The notes below the pieces were generated by a model. The model was not told where the DNA came from and ran no database searches. It saw nothing but the letters and a program-made list of their open reading frames with translations. A stretch of DNA of 64,000 bases from Galeruca laticollis (taxonomy: Eukaryota > Arthropoda > Insecta > Coleoptera > Chrysomelidae), in contig OY998177.1 of NCBI GenBank assembly GCA_963921935.1, positions 108,554,067 to 108,618,066 on the forward strand, written 5' to 3'. The first letter of the stretch is position 1; each line of letters begins with the position of its first letter. The position numbers were made by a program, and so were the translations under genes. Shown here piece by piece: positions 11,446 through 23,144 of this stretch.

Positions 11446-12059
11446 TCAACATACATACTGCATTAATATAAATGATCCGCTCTTCATCATCTGACTCGTT
11501 TCTTGATTTTACTTTGTTCTGGTTTTATATTTTTATATTTTTACTGTATCAATTTTTAATGTTTTTTGTCTTAGTTTTAATATTTTATATTGTGATTAAC
11601 ATTTTAATGCGCATTTTATGTTTTAGAATGTACTTTTGCATGTATGTATGTGTGTATGTATGTATATGTGTATATATGCATATATATGTGTGTATGTGTA
11701 TATATGTATATATCTATTTCTATTTTGGCTCAATAATTTTAATATTGCATAATGTATAATTGTGATAACATTTTTGTTTTCATGTGTATTTTTATATATT
11801 CTAAGCATGTTCATATACATGAAATTATTTTTATATTTATATTTCGCAAACAAGTGATTGATCACTTATCGATTATTTCTTTATTCATCACCTGTAATGC
11901 ATGCATTCATTTATATTATATTATTATATATTGTATTTGTATTTCAATGAAAAAAGTTCATAATAATATAAGGAACAATAAAAGGGAAACATGTTTACGT
12001 AAAAATGGAAATAATCATACCAGCAAAAATATAGTAAAAATAGTACATTGCCTACTTTC
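11446..12059. repeat. AT-rich region with TATG/TGTA microsatellite
   Basis: Probable 3' untranslated part of the preceding retrotransposon and low-complexity DNA. From about 11638 to 11715 there is an imperfect TGTATG/TATATG microsatellite. No gene is supported; frames here are low-complexity artefacts. Confidence 0.6.
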
Positions 12060-15047
12060 TCGAAGACATTAAAGGCCAATAGGGATAAAATTAGGATAGG
12101 CACAAGGAATATTACATCTGTACATGGAAAAGGAAATGAATTAATTGATGAAATGATACGAGATAGACATATTGGGCATTAGCGAAGTGAAAAAGAAGGG
12201 TAAAGGAACCATGAAACTGAAAAATGGATATAGCTTATATTAATCTGGAGTAGAACCTGATCAAAGAGCAAAAGAAGGAGTCGGACTAGTAGTGACAGAA
12301 AAAATTAGTAAGCATATAGTTAAATGTAAAAAGTCAACTCAAGAATAATTACTATGACAATAAAATTAGATAAAATAATGGACATTATCCAAATATACGG
12401 ATCAGTAGAAGGAACAGAGGAATCCAAAATGGCTGAATTCAATGAGGAACTTCAAAAAAAACTGGATGAACTTCGAGAGGTAAACAATGGAGTGATTATT
12501 ATGGGAGATTGGAATGCAAGACTGGGGAATGATATACATATAGGATTAGGCTACATAGGAGAATACGGAGAGAAGATGAGGAATAACAATGGAAACAAAA
12601 TGCTACAGTTCTGCCAAATAAATGACGTAAAAGTAGGAAATACAATATGGTACCAAGACATGAAGGATAGGTATACGTTTGAAGCCGCTGCAAGACACGC
12701 AAGAAGTATAATTGACTACATCGTATATAATTCAGAATTAAATAAACTAAAAAACGTTTGAACAGAGGAAAAAGCAGAATCAGGAACACAACATAGTTCG
12801 GTATTAGTAGAAATGAATACAGAAATAAACTTAAACTGCAATGATAAAAGCTATTATAGACTGAATATTGAAAAATTAAATGATCTAGGAGTAAAAAAGA
12901 AATACTAAGATAAATCGAACATACAGTTTACAGAGGCAAAACTGGCAATAAAAAACACAAATTTAGAAGAAAGATGGAGAGTTTTCAAAGATATTATATG
13001 TAACGTAGCAAATAAAACATGTGGAAAAATAATATTAAACAAACACCATAAGAGAACCGACTAGTGGAACATAGAGATACAAAGGAAAATAAGGGAGAAA
13101 AAACATCAATGGAAGAAATATCAGCTTAACAAAAACGAGGAAAATAGACTGGAGTATATTCAGAAAAGGAATGTAGCGACTCTAGCGGTGAAAGAAGCAA
13201 AAAGGAAAAGTTGGGAAAAATTTGGAGAGGAACTAAATGAAAGCTACAAAATAAATAAATAAATAAATAACAAACAATTCTGGAGCAGAATTAAAACATT
13301 ACGAGGGAAAAGAGAAAGAGAAGATTATGCAATAAAAGATGAAAATTATCAAATACATATAGAGACAGGCGAAAAAACAAAAGTATGGAGAGAATATTTC
13401 AGGGAAAAATTCAAACTTGAAGAAACTGAAACACATATTGACCAACAGAAAGAAGTGACACAAGAAAAAGAATATTTCGAGGAATATCATAACTAAATAA
13501 CCCAAGAGGAAGTAGAGGAAGCCATTAAGAACATCAAAATAAGGATCAAAATAAGGAAAGCTGCGGGAAAGGACGAAATTAACTCTAAGATGATAAGATG
13601 GCAGGGCGAGGGAGGTAAGAAGTGGTTCTGGAAGATATCTAAAGATGCATGGGCTATAGAAATGATACCGAAAGACTGGACTAAAAATATTATAATACCA
13701 ATATATAAAAAGGGAGATTAAACAAATTGTGACGATTACAGGGCAATACATTTATCGTCAGTATGCTTCAAGCCATATACAAGAATAGTAGAAAAACGTC
13801 TGCGACATGAGATGGAAAGTAAATTGGAAAATGAACAGGCTGCATTCAGAGGAGGTAGACTTACAAACGATAACGTACACATAATAAGGCAGACAGTTGA
13901 AAGAAAGTTCCAAATAGGCGAACAACTCCATAGACTTAAAGGCAGCCTTTGATACGATTAACAGATAAATATTGTGAAAAACTTTAGAAAAGTATAATAT
14001 AGTTGAGAAAACCATCAAAGTTGTAAAATCAATCTATAATGAAGTGACAACACAAATTCAAATAAGCGGCGAACGATCTGAATCGTTCAACATGGAAAAA
14101 GGAATTAAGCAAGGAGACAGCCTAAGTCCATTGCTCTTTATAATTATAATGGACTCGCTAATAAAGAGTACACGAAATCAGTCTGAGAAAAGTAGCACGG
14201 CTATAGGATAGCGAAATGTAAGACCAATCAAAATATGCAGATGATATATTCCTAATAGCAGGCACGAACAGTAAAATGCAAGGTTAACCAAATATATGGC
14301 AGAAGGAAATACTAAAACTAAAAATGAAAATCAATACGGAGAAAACAAAATATATGATTACTAACCAGAAAGAGGAAGATAAAGGAAGACTCGACGGAAA
14401 ACAAATCGAACAAGTTACATGTTTTGAATACCTGGGAAACATCTTAACAGGTGACGGAAATATAGATGCAGATATAAATAATAAATTAAGAAAGGCCACC
14501 AGGATATATTGTAGTATCAATAAATCTGTAATGAAGAAGAAGGAAATCGATCACATAACAAAATTAAGAGTTTATAACTGCATAATATTACCAGTTACTA
14601 CTTTTGGAAGTGAGACGTGGGTCACTCTACAAAAGTATGAATCTTCGATAAATGCAGTGGAAATGAAATATTTGCGAAAGATCGCAAGAGTTACCAAATA
14701 CGAGCGACGTAGAAATGGAGAAATCAGCGACCAACTGAAACAGGAACCAATTTTAACAAAAATCGAAAACAAGCAACTGAACTGGTACGGACACATTGTA
14801 AGAATGAACGGGAACAGATTAGTCAAAGCAGTTACAGAGGCAGGAAGAGATAGAAAAAGAAAAAAAAAGGAAGACCAAGGAAAACATGGATAAGGAGGAT
14901 GCAGGAAATCGGAGAGAAAAGAGGGAAATCAATAGAAGATATGAGAGGACTGGCCAGAAACAGAAATGACTGGAAGAAATGGGTAAAGAAGGGTTAACCC
15001 GACGCTGCACGGCATAAGAGTTTTAGAGAAAGAAGAAGAAGAAGAAG
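12060..15047 (+). mobile_element. RTE-like non-LTR retrotransposon, heavily decayed
   Basis: Broken endonuclease plus reverse transcriptase. Near 12090 the frame reads IRIGTRNITSVHGKGNELID, a typical endonuclease start. 12354-12761 contains IIMGDWNARLGNDIHIG and the C-terminal block IDYIVYNSELNKLKN of the apurinic-type endonuclease. RT pieces follow in mixed frames: KAAGKDEINSKMIRW (about 13555), PIYKKGD with a stop (13705), NEQAAFRGGRLTND (about 13835), KQGDSLSPLLF-like (14110). The best frame, 14324-14893, carries EKTKYMITNQ, EYLGNILTGDGN and an ETW block, then KQLNWYGHIVRM. The 3' end runs into (GAA)n at about 15028-15047, the kind of short tandem tail RTE elements often have. Many stops; inactive. 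Confidence 0.85.
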
Positions 15048-15259
15048 TTAGACCCGTTAGTTGCTTGTTCACAACTATAGTGTCTTGTCTCGGAGGCGGC
15101 TTTTATCAAAGGGGCTGCGGGCTCACAAGTAGATATCGGCGGTAGCGGCATAGGAAAATATTGTACTTTTGTGGGTGGCGAGTAAGTTCGGCTGCGCCAT
15201 TTAGAGAATGGCTGCTCTAGCGGTATCGCTAAGAATTCGACATATCACAGGTAATATGG

Positions 15260-15620
15260 GTTTGATGGAACAATAAATGCTTTTTCCAACTTTGTTAGAA
15301 TCCTTTCACTCGTTTAGCAGTTATAGCCGTTTATTTAAAAAAATATTGAATCACTCCCACCACTTTATTTTAATAAATACGTCAAAAAGTGTTAAGCATA
15401 AGGTACTCAAATAAAGCTTAGCTTTTAAGAACATATATTTTTTTGGTACATTTTCTAGTTGGATTTCAGTTAAAAATTACTTTAAAAGTTTAATATGGCG
15501 GTTACGCCCCCTGGCGACCAGCTTGGAAATCTGAAAATATTTTCCACCGTCTCTTTGGCTACCTTGGTAAATATTTTTTTTCCACAAGTCTCTACGACAA
15601 ATAGTTTGCATCCTCATCTG
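15260..15620. repeat. Relic resembling the long TIR of the 24-27 kb mariner
   Basis: Blocks here, such as CTTTATTTTAATAAATACGT and the GTCAAAAAGTG string that follows, then TGGCTACC and a T-run, occur in the same order as in the right TIR of the 24378-27202 element (compare 26930-27140). It appears to be a solitary, diverged TIR or MITE of a related family. The rest of 15048-16020 shows nothing else I recognise. Confidence 0.45.
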
Positions 15621-16632
15621 AACACCCGGATCATTTGATCATTTAGGATATTTCCGAACGAATTTTCAGGAATCGACTTCATTATTCTCCAAATCGTACA
15701 ATTATGAGAAGTACTTTGATAAACATGATATCGATGGCCCAATACAACTCTAATTTTGAACTCTTAATGAGTGAATAAGTATTAGATTTTATCCACAACC
15801 ATTAATTAATATATCTGTTAAATATGCGATTTTTATCAAGTAATGCCAGGCATTACCATATAGAATTGAATAATAATGACAGTTCGATGGAATAATATTA
15901 CTCAATCGTTGCGTCAAATTTGACAATTTGTAAATTTACTTGTCATGGTATTTGTAGATATACTGTCAGTCGGTTTGTGAGTTATTTGGTGTGAACACTC
16001 TTATCTCTGTTATCATTAGAGAAATGTCTAATAGTGAATCAGATCTAAAAGATATGTCTTGTACACCGCCAGACATTTCAAAATTAGCGGCTAGCGCTAC
16101 AGAAAATCTCGTACCTAACAAGTCAAAAGGTAAATATAATGCGGTGTACAAAAGTTTTATGGATTGTCAACTGGCACAAAAAACATTGTCTTTTTCTAAA
16201 AATGTTATCCTAGTGTATTTTGTTGAACTTGCTAAAAAATACAAGTCATCATCATTGTGGGCATATTATTCTATGCTGAAAAATACATTGAATATTTACC
16301 ATAGTATCCACCTAGAGACTTACATGGAGTTACAGGCATTTTTAAAACGTCAGTCCGAGGGCCATCAACCGAAAAAACCTAAAACTTTTACGCCCGAAGA
16401 AGTCAGTAAATTTATTAGAGAAGCGCCAGATCATACCTATCTAATGACAAAGGTATTCTTACAATAACGTAATTTTCAGCTTAGAACTTTCCAATTTAAT
16501 CAAATTATTTTTAGGTAACCTTAATCATGTGACTAATGGGAGCGTGCCGATCTAATGAGCTTATAGTGAAAATACCTTTCACAGAAACAAAAATTCCTAG
16601 ATCATTTACTGTTTCAGGTGAATTTTACGATA

Positions 16633-17137
16633 AAATTAACTGTCTCGACCCTTACTTGGTGGAATCTACTCATATTAGAAGACATTTAAGAAACCCACAA
16701 TATGAAGTTGTCAATGAACAGTTAAATCTAGGGAGTTCTCCACTAATAACCTGTCTTCTTAAGTGATAATTGTAAAAATCAGCAGATATAGTTTTCCTGG
16801 TTTTCGATATCATTGCACAGTTACACTGATACTAATTAGAAAAATGATATCCAGGATATCACCATAGGGTAAATAATATCTAAGCTTCAATATTTGTAAT
16901 ATCACATCTTCTTCTTTTTTCTATTAACATATATTAAGTCAATCACAAGTTAGATCACTTCTTGGTCTTGCCAAAAATAACTACTAAACATCAGGTAGGC
17001 ACCAAATGAAATATAACTTCTGTCATTCTGAAGATGATATTGATTTATCGAAACAATTGTCAATTTTTTAGAAGTTTCAACAATTTTCATTATATTGTGG
17101 AATTAACTAGAAACCGTGAGTTCCATTCAAAACACTC
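16633..17137 (+). mobile_element. Penelope-like element insertion with 11-bp TSD
   Basis: A 505-bp PLE fragment flanked by ATTTTACGATA at 16622-16632 and 17138-17148. Its first 45 bp (16633-16677) are the reverse complement of the terminal tail seen at the 3' end of other copies (for example about 39248-39292). From 16678 it reads forward with the C-terminus of the GIY-YIG protein (RRHLRNPQYEVVNEQLNL, ending 16766) and the downstream non-coding region including a hammerhead-like motif. The tail is missing from its right end. Removing the insert restores the Crypton frame through Tyr-Asp-Ile-Cys. Confidence 0.9.
17015..17076 (+). ncRNA. Hammerhead-ribozyme-like motif (PLE copy 1)
   Basis: CTGAAGA (17028-17034) matches the CUGANGA core and GAAA (17050-17053) the second core. 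Stem II can form from GATA/TATC with one extra U next to the core. Stem III is the minimal ACA/UGU, followed by the cleavage triplet GUC (17059-17061). Stem I has a 3-bp proximal part (AUU/AAU), an internal loop and a 7-bp distal helix (AACTTCT/AGAAGTT). Hammerheads with tiny stem III are known from Penelope-like elements. The extra U at the base of stem II may weaken activity. Confidence 0.5.
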
Positions 17138-17628
17138 ATTTTACGATATTTGCAAAAAGTATATAAATCTTCGCCCATCTCATGCTAAATGCCCATCATT
17201 ATTTTTAAATGATCAAAATGGCAAATGTACTATTCAAAGAGTAGGCATTAACAAATTATCTTCTATGAAAAAGCACATTGCTATGTTTTTAAAATTAAAA
17301 AATCCCGAATTGTACACAGGACATTCGTTCCAAAGATCATCTGCGACATTTCAGCAATAAAGCAGTTAGGTGGATGGAAATCAACCACAGTTGCCGAAGG
17401 TTATATAGATGACAACATAACCAATAAAATAAAAAGAGGAAATCAGATTTCAAACGAAATCAACAAACAATATACTAGCTCTAATTACAATGAAAAACTT
17501 TGTACTAGCTCTAGTGCCTGTCCAAGTCCCATGATTTTCAATCAGACTCAGATGACTGACAAAGTTATCCCTGGCATGAATTTGAACAATTGTAATGTAA
17601 CTATTAATAATTATGATGTAAGTAAATA

Positions 17629-17993
17629 AACATAAATTTATTGTGTATTAATAACGTGTCCATTAATAAAAAATAATGATCCTTTGAAATATATTTTGGA
17701 TTTTTTTAATAAACTTTGGTTATTTGTAAAATAAACTCATAAATTTCCTTTCATATCTTGCATACCCTTCATATATTGGCTGGTTAACATAACAGAGATA
17801 GGTCAAATATTTGTTTATAAATAAATCTTATGTGATAACCTCAACTATTCAAATAATAATATTCACATCGCATTTGGTTTGTTTAGTTGAATATTAAATG
17901 AAATAATTTCACTCATCATTTATGAAATCCGATCGAAGGGATTGTAGAAATTGTCAGATGGCACATTTGTTCACCGTACTTATTGCAACTATT
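17629..17993. other. Gap after the Crypton remnant
   Basis: AT-rich; likely the 3' non-coding part of the Crypton element followed by flanking DNA. No gene seen. Confidence 0.3.
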
Positions 17994-18463
17994 GGTGCGT
18001 TCTTTTTGACTAAGATCTCAGATCACTTCAGTTAAAGTGATCTGAGATAAAGTGATGTTAGTAAGCACCAAAAAGAACGACATCTCAATTGAAGGGCGCG
18101 ATCTATCGATAGATTTAATATATACGACAGATTCGTATCAGCATCTAATAATGTTAATTATTGTATCCATAAATTGTAACAAAAGAAAAATAGATTCTGT
18201 GTATTTATTATTTATATGTCAATGGTTAAAACCTTAGATAATCTTGGTTAAAACTACATATAAACCAAGCGAATCAAATATTTCTTCATCCCCTCCACTT
18301 TATTTCCGATTCAATTCCAACTGATACCCCCTTACAACACATTCAGCATCGGTGAAGGGGGTGGAAAAATCTCAGCTCACTTTAAGTGAGTAAAACAAAA
18401 AGAACGCTCACATTACTGATGTGAGCTGAGATTAACTGAAATCTCAGTCAATAAAAACGTACC
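17994..18463. mobile_element. 470-bp MITE with hairpin-rich ends
   Basis: Left end GGTGCGTTCTTTTTGACTAA and reverse complement of the right end GGTACGTTTTTATTGACTGA are imperfect TIRs of about 28 bp that continue into GATYTCAG. A perfect 14-bp stem lies just inside (ATCTCAGATCACTT 18015-18028 pairs with 18035-18048, 6-nt loop). Two further hairpins lie near the right end (GCTCACAT/ATGTGAGC and CTCACTT/AAGTGAG). No coding capacity. TSD not certain. Confidence 0.65.
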
Positions 18464-18850
18464 TTATTCCTCTACAACACGTTGTTCTAGTTGCCGGATT
18501 GATGGTTTGTTATATGGAAAAACAAAAGTTTGTTTATTAATGTAAATGTCAATAATTATTAAATGTTGAGCATCTCGTAGTTTCGATCTTGACGCATAAA
18601 TCAACGTGTGTATTTTGGGAAAATTTGTTGTAACGGGGTGTGTAATCGATATACGAGTGAATAACATCTTTTTTATCGGAATAAAGACAGGTTTAAATTC
18701 CCGTGTTTTTATTAGTTGAAACCCGCGAGTACCACATAAAACGGGTAGTTTTTTGATGGCTCCATATTTCTGGCGACCCTGAATGGACGATGTTGCGTAG
18801 TGTATTAGTCTGCTCCCGTCTCTCTGGATTTTTCTTGGTTTTGTTCGTGC
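18464..18850 (+). other. Possible LTR fragment with primer-binding-site-like sequence
   Basis: Sequence around 18630 starts TGTAACGGGG, has AATAAAG near 18681, and at about 18772 reads TCTGGCGACCCTG. The latter resembles the TGGCGACC primer-binding site found just inside Ty3/Gypsy 5' LTRs of insects. No second LTR or gag was found. Weak evidence. The stretch up to 19130 shows nothing else. Confidence 0.3.
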
Positions 18851-19134
18851 CGGTGGCCATTTCCGCGCTTTGCCGTCAATAATAGAAACTAAGCGGTTGG
18901 ACTGTGTTCGCTATGGCTGAAGTAGTTGAATATTAGAAGTGTCCCAGACTAAATTAATCATTAAATCTTGCTAAATACTCAATCGATTTATTTCTTTATA
19001 TCGATTATGTCGTAATCATAATATTCAAATTATACCTTTATTAAAACTAAGTTACTGCTGTGTTTATTAGAGTAATTATCATCGCCTCCACCATATTAGC
19101 AAGGTTGCTTCATTGTTGATGTTTTTTATTTATC

Positions 19135-21480
19135 AATATTTTCTATTTTTAGCCGTTTTCTGTCCTTTGGATATAGGCCTCTTTCAAATTCGTCCATCGG
19201 CTTCGATCTTGCGCAACTCGATACCAGTTCAGGCCAGCGACCTTCTTTATCTCGTCGTACCATTTTTGCTGGGGTCTTCCAACACTCCTCCTCTCTGCCC
19301 AAGGTCTCCATCTGGTGACATACCCATTCCAGTTTGCCGTATGCCTGGCCACGTGCCCTGCCCATTGCCATTTTAGGGAACCAATTCTTTTTATTATATC
19401 GAAGACTTTGGTTTTTTCTCGTATCCAAGTATTTGTTTTATGGTCTCTCAGAGAAATTCCCAAAATACGTCTTTCTATGGCTCTCTGATGTACTTCCAAT
19501 TTATGTTTTATCTTCTTGGTTATTACCCAGGTCTCACAACCATACGTGACAACAGGCAGTATATACTCGTTATAGACTTTTGTTCTCAAATTCATTGGAA
19601 TATTCATGCTGAAGATGTACTTTAATTTGCCGTAGGCTGCCCATCCCCGTCTAATTCTTCTATCGATCTCCATCTCTTGATTTTGTTTGCCTGGTGTTAT
19701 AGCTTGGCCCAGGTATATGTATGTTTCCGTCCTTTTTATTGTGCTGTCATGAATCGGTATTGTATCGTCTGCATCTGGTATATTAGTCATAAGCTGGGTC
19801 TTTGTATTGTTCATGTGTAATCCTACTTTTGCAGCCTCATTTTGAAGTTTTTCCAACATGTCTATCAATTCCTGTTCATCTTTTGCAAACAGTACAACAT
19901 CGTCAGCAAATCTCAGATTGTGTAAGCGTTCACTATGTACGTTCAATCCTTTGTTTTCCCACTGTAGCTCCTTAAAAATATCCTCGGGAACTAAAGTAAA
20001 TAGCTTTGGAGATATAACGTCTCCTTGCCGAACTCCTCTCCTTACGTTTATTTTGTCAGATGATTCGGGAAGTCTTATCGACATTGAAGAATTTCTATGG
20101 ATGTTTTCGATGAGGTTTATATAACGTTGATCTACTCTAGCATTTCTCAATGATTTTATTATTGCCCAGATTTCTACTGTGTCGAAAGCTTTTCGGAAAT
20201 CGACAAAAGCCATCCATAGGCTTATGTTATATTCTGTAGCTTTGTCGATCATCTGCCTTACGGTGTGTAGATGTTCTGTCGTACTATAATGGCTTCGGAA
20301 CCCAGCCTGTTCCTTTGGTTGGTAACCCTCGAGTTTTCGTTCTAATCTGTTTGTAATGATTCTGGTGAATAATTTATATATCTGTGATAGTAAGCTTATC
20401 GGCCGGTAGTTTTCGAGATCAGTTGGGTCACCTTTCTTATAGATCAGAACAACTACAGCATTCTCCCAACTTTTGGGTATATATTCTTCTGTTAGGCACT
20501 CATTGAATAGTTTTGGTAGTTCTTGTCTCGTCTTGATATCGCTTTCCTTAAGCATTTCAGGCAGAATGTTGTCTTCTCCCGCTGCTTTGCCATTTTTCAT
20601 CTGGGATAGCGCTTTCTCTAGTTCATCCATATCTATCACGGGCATTTCTTCTGAGTTGACATTTACTATTCGAAATCTGTCCTCTACTGTCGTTATATTT
20701 GGTATTTTAGATTCGTACAGATCTCTATAGAAATATTCCACAACTTTTAGTATCTGCTTTCTGTATTCCACTTTGTTGTTTTTCGCATCTTTGATCTTTG
20801 TTATCTCTTTCTCACGTGTGTTGCCTCTTTTAAATATATTTAGTCCCTTATTCTGTTCTAATAGGGATTGTCCTTGTTTCGTTTGATGTTTTAGTATGTC
20901 CTGTTTCGCCATTCTTCTCGCTGTTTTGTTGATTTCTGTGTACTCAATAGTGTCCCTTTCACCCTCTGTTATCAATTTTTTTCTTTTCTCTTGGAGGTGT
21001 TTTGTCTCCATCGATAGTTTATCCGGCGCTTTCTCTGGGGGCCTATTATCTGATCGGCTGTTTCTTTTATAATTTTTGTTATTCTCCTATTTATATCATC
21101 CAGGGACTCTCCTGTTTCTTCTGGGTTTTTAGAAAAATTTTCATTCAGCTTTTGTTTGTATTTTTGTGTTTATGAGTAGTTTGTATCTTACCATCCTGTG
21201 ACCACTGCCGGTGCTGAACTGATTGACTACATCTACGTCTTGAATTATGTGTTTATGGCGGGAGATTATGAAGTCAATCTCATTTTTGGTTTTTCCATCT
21301 GGGCTATTCCATGTCCATTTGCGGCTCTCTCTCTTTTGAAAGGAAGTGTTCATCAGATAAAGTCCTTCTCTTTCTAGAAAGTTTGCCAACATGTTTCCCC
21401 TTTCATTTCTGGTGCCAAGTCCGAACTGTCCTATGTGTGTTTCCGTTAGTTCTGCTCTCCTGCCTATATTTATCAATAAG
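19135..21480 (-). mobile_element. RTE-type non-LTR retrotransposon, 5'-truncated
   Basis: Minus-strand element. 21476-21141 encodes the C-terminal part of the endonuclease (NMLANFLEREGLYLMNTSF, WTWNSPDGKTKNEIDFIISR, GSGHRMVRYKLL). A 1-nt shift near 21145 leads to a linker, and a second near 21005 to a 620-residue reverse transcriptase frame (21011-19149). Visible RT motifs: GKAAGEDNILPEML, LIYKKGDPTDLENYRPISLL, FVDFRKAFDTVE (catalytic Asp), GVRQGDVISPKLF, FADDVVLF (catalytic pair). The C-terminal region has YGCETWVITKK and LKWQWAGHVARH. RT is almost intact, but the 5' half of the endonuclease is missing and two frameshifts separate the domains, so it is a dead copy of fairly recent origin. 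Confidence 0.92.
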
Positions 21481-21699
21481 TAAACTACAATTGTTATTAT
21501 ATTTTATTTAATTGAAATATCACAAATTACCATCATTTTAGAGTTCAGTTAACATACTTCTTACTATCTAAGTTCCAATCAATTATAAAAAAACTGTTTA
21601 CCTGCCATTTGCATCCTTAGAACCGGATCTTCCGAACTACGCCATCAAAGTACAAAAAAATATAAATATTCAACCCGCAAAACAAATAAACTATTTATG

Positions 21700-22290
21700 A
21701 ATTATGATAGACCTACATCTTAGATGGTATAACCATATTAATTATCTAGCTCAAAAATTGAGGTGTGTATTATATAAATTCTAACATATCTCATATCACC
21801 TACAATATAAACAAAAACTAATGCTTTATAAAGGTTTGATTGAATCTCACCTAATTTACGGTCTGGTCAGCTGGGGTGGAGTGACAAAGACTTACTATAA
21901 TATTCTCGAGGTTTCCCAAAAAAGATTCCTCAAAATCCTTCTCGGAAAAACAAGAAGATATAGCAGTGAACTTCTATATACTCAAACGAAAATATTAGAC
22001 GTTAGACAATTATACTTAAAAAAAGCGGTATTAAGACAACATAAACTTAAATCAAATCTACAAATTCAAACTCACAATTATATGACAAGAAATAAACATA
22101 GTTACCTGAATCCAACAATGAAAAAAACAGCTGGACAAAGAAGCTTTCTGTTTCTAGGAACTAAGCCATACCCCAACAAATTAAATCTGAATCTTTTGTA
22201 AAGGTGCTAACTTTAAAACTTCATGAATATATGTATATCACCAATACAAGTAGGCGCGCTATTCACAACCTCATTGAAATTAATTACTGA
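21700..22290 (+). pseudogene. 3' fragment of a jockey/CR1-type reverse transcriptase
   Basis: From about 21715 a decayed frame gives a thumb-like WYNHINYLAQKL block. 21821-22201 then encodes IESHLIYGLVSWGGVTK, QKRFLKILLGKTRRYSSELL and DVRQLYLKKAV. This is the post-RT connection region of the same family as the 10.3-11.4 kb copy. Only the last part of the element is present. Confidence 0.8.
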
Positions 22291-23140
22291 TAATGTTTCT
22301 ATCGATTTCTACTTTATTATTCCTTAATTATAGTATACATTTTCATTAATTACCTATCACTTATTATTATTTGTTACCTAGTATAAGTTTTATATTATTA
22401 TTTTATCCTTGCAAAATAACTTATGGGCTTCGCAAGTGTATATATTTATTCCGCAAACGTCGTTTGTTTTGTTTGCTTCCCTTTTATATATTTTTGAGTT
22501 ATGTGTAAATAAATATTCTATTATTCTTATTATTATTTGTCTTTGTTGGCACGTCCATAATTTTCTCCAGGTGGTGATTCGAAAAGTCCCTTGTGAATAA
22601 CAGGAACATGTTTATTTATAAACTTCATTATGTGGTATTCGACACTAACATTCATTATTGTTAGGCTGTTTAGTCTGAAGTTAAAAAAATTCAAATATTA
22701 TTGTCAAATATGTGAATTATTGTCCATTTGCCCATTGAACTTCGCTAAATATGTCACACACGCGGCCGAAGTGTGGTGGATGGTAGGCCATCAAAGTTTT
22801 CAAACAAACTTGATTTTGATGAAGTGAAGAAAATGGTGATTGAAAATTGTCCTTTAAAATAGAAAGAGATATTCTCCCTAATTTTTATATTTCACGTATT
22901 TATTAAAACAATTTAAACGATTATTTGGGCACCATCTCACGAGAAACATAATTGCTAACGAATTGCTGTCCAAAAACTTAAGAAACCTTGTGGTATTCTC
23001 CTAATAATGCTCCCAAAATTTGAAATTACTCAGTTACCGGTTTTCAATTGATAGAATTCATAAAAAAACAATAAAGAATAGGAAAACGTGGCATTACGAC
23101 TAATATCTCCTAAACAAACTAAAGGAATACAAAATTACGG
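22291..23140. other. Gap with no recognised gene
   Basis: AT-rich. The start may be the retrotransposon's 3' untranslated region. No coding motif or repeat recognised elsewhere. Confidence 0.3.
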
Positions 23141-23144
23141 AGCC

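Larger units (their letters stand above)
16024..17628 (+). pseudogene. Crypton-type tyrosine recombinase, split by a Penelope insertion
   Basis: Crypton elements use a tyrosine recombinase to excise and integrate. ATG at 16024 (MSNSESDLKD) opens a SAM-like core-binding domain (LWAYYSMLKNTLNIYHSIH, then FLKRQSEGHQPKK). A likely intron (donor at about 16452, acceptor TTTTTAG at 16514) leads to the catalytic domain. There MGACRSNEL holds the first catalytic Arg, but an in-frame TGA sits at 16530-16532. The frame is cut at 16632 by a 505-bp PLE insertion and resumes at 17149 with YDICKKYINLRP. Next come GHSFQRSSAT (the H-x-x-R pair), then a short deletion with frameshift near 17360. GGWKSTTVAEGYIDD (nucleophilic Tyr) follows and the frame stops at 17626-17628. 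Inactive, but all signature residues remain readable. Confidence 0.85.

Noticed and set aside
11472..12072. Plus-strand frames of about 95 and 106 residues
   Set aside because: Composed of low-complexity Tyr/Ile/Val runs produced by the TATG/TGTA microsatellite and AT-rich DNA.
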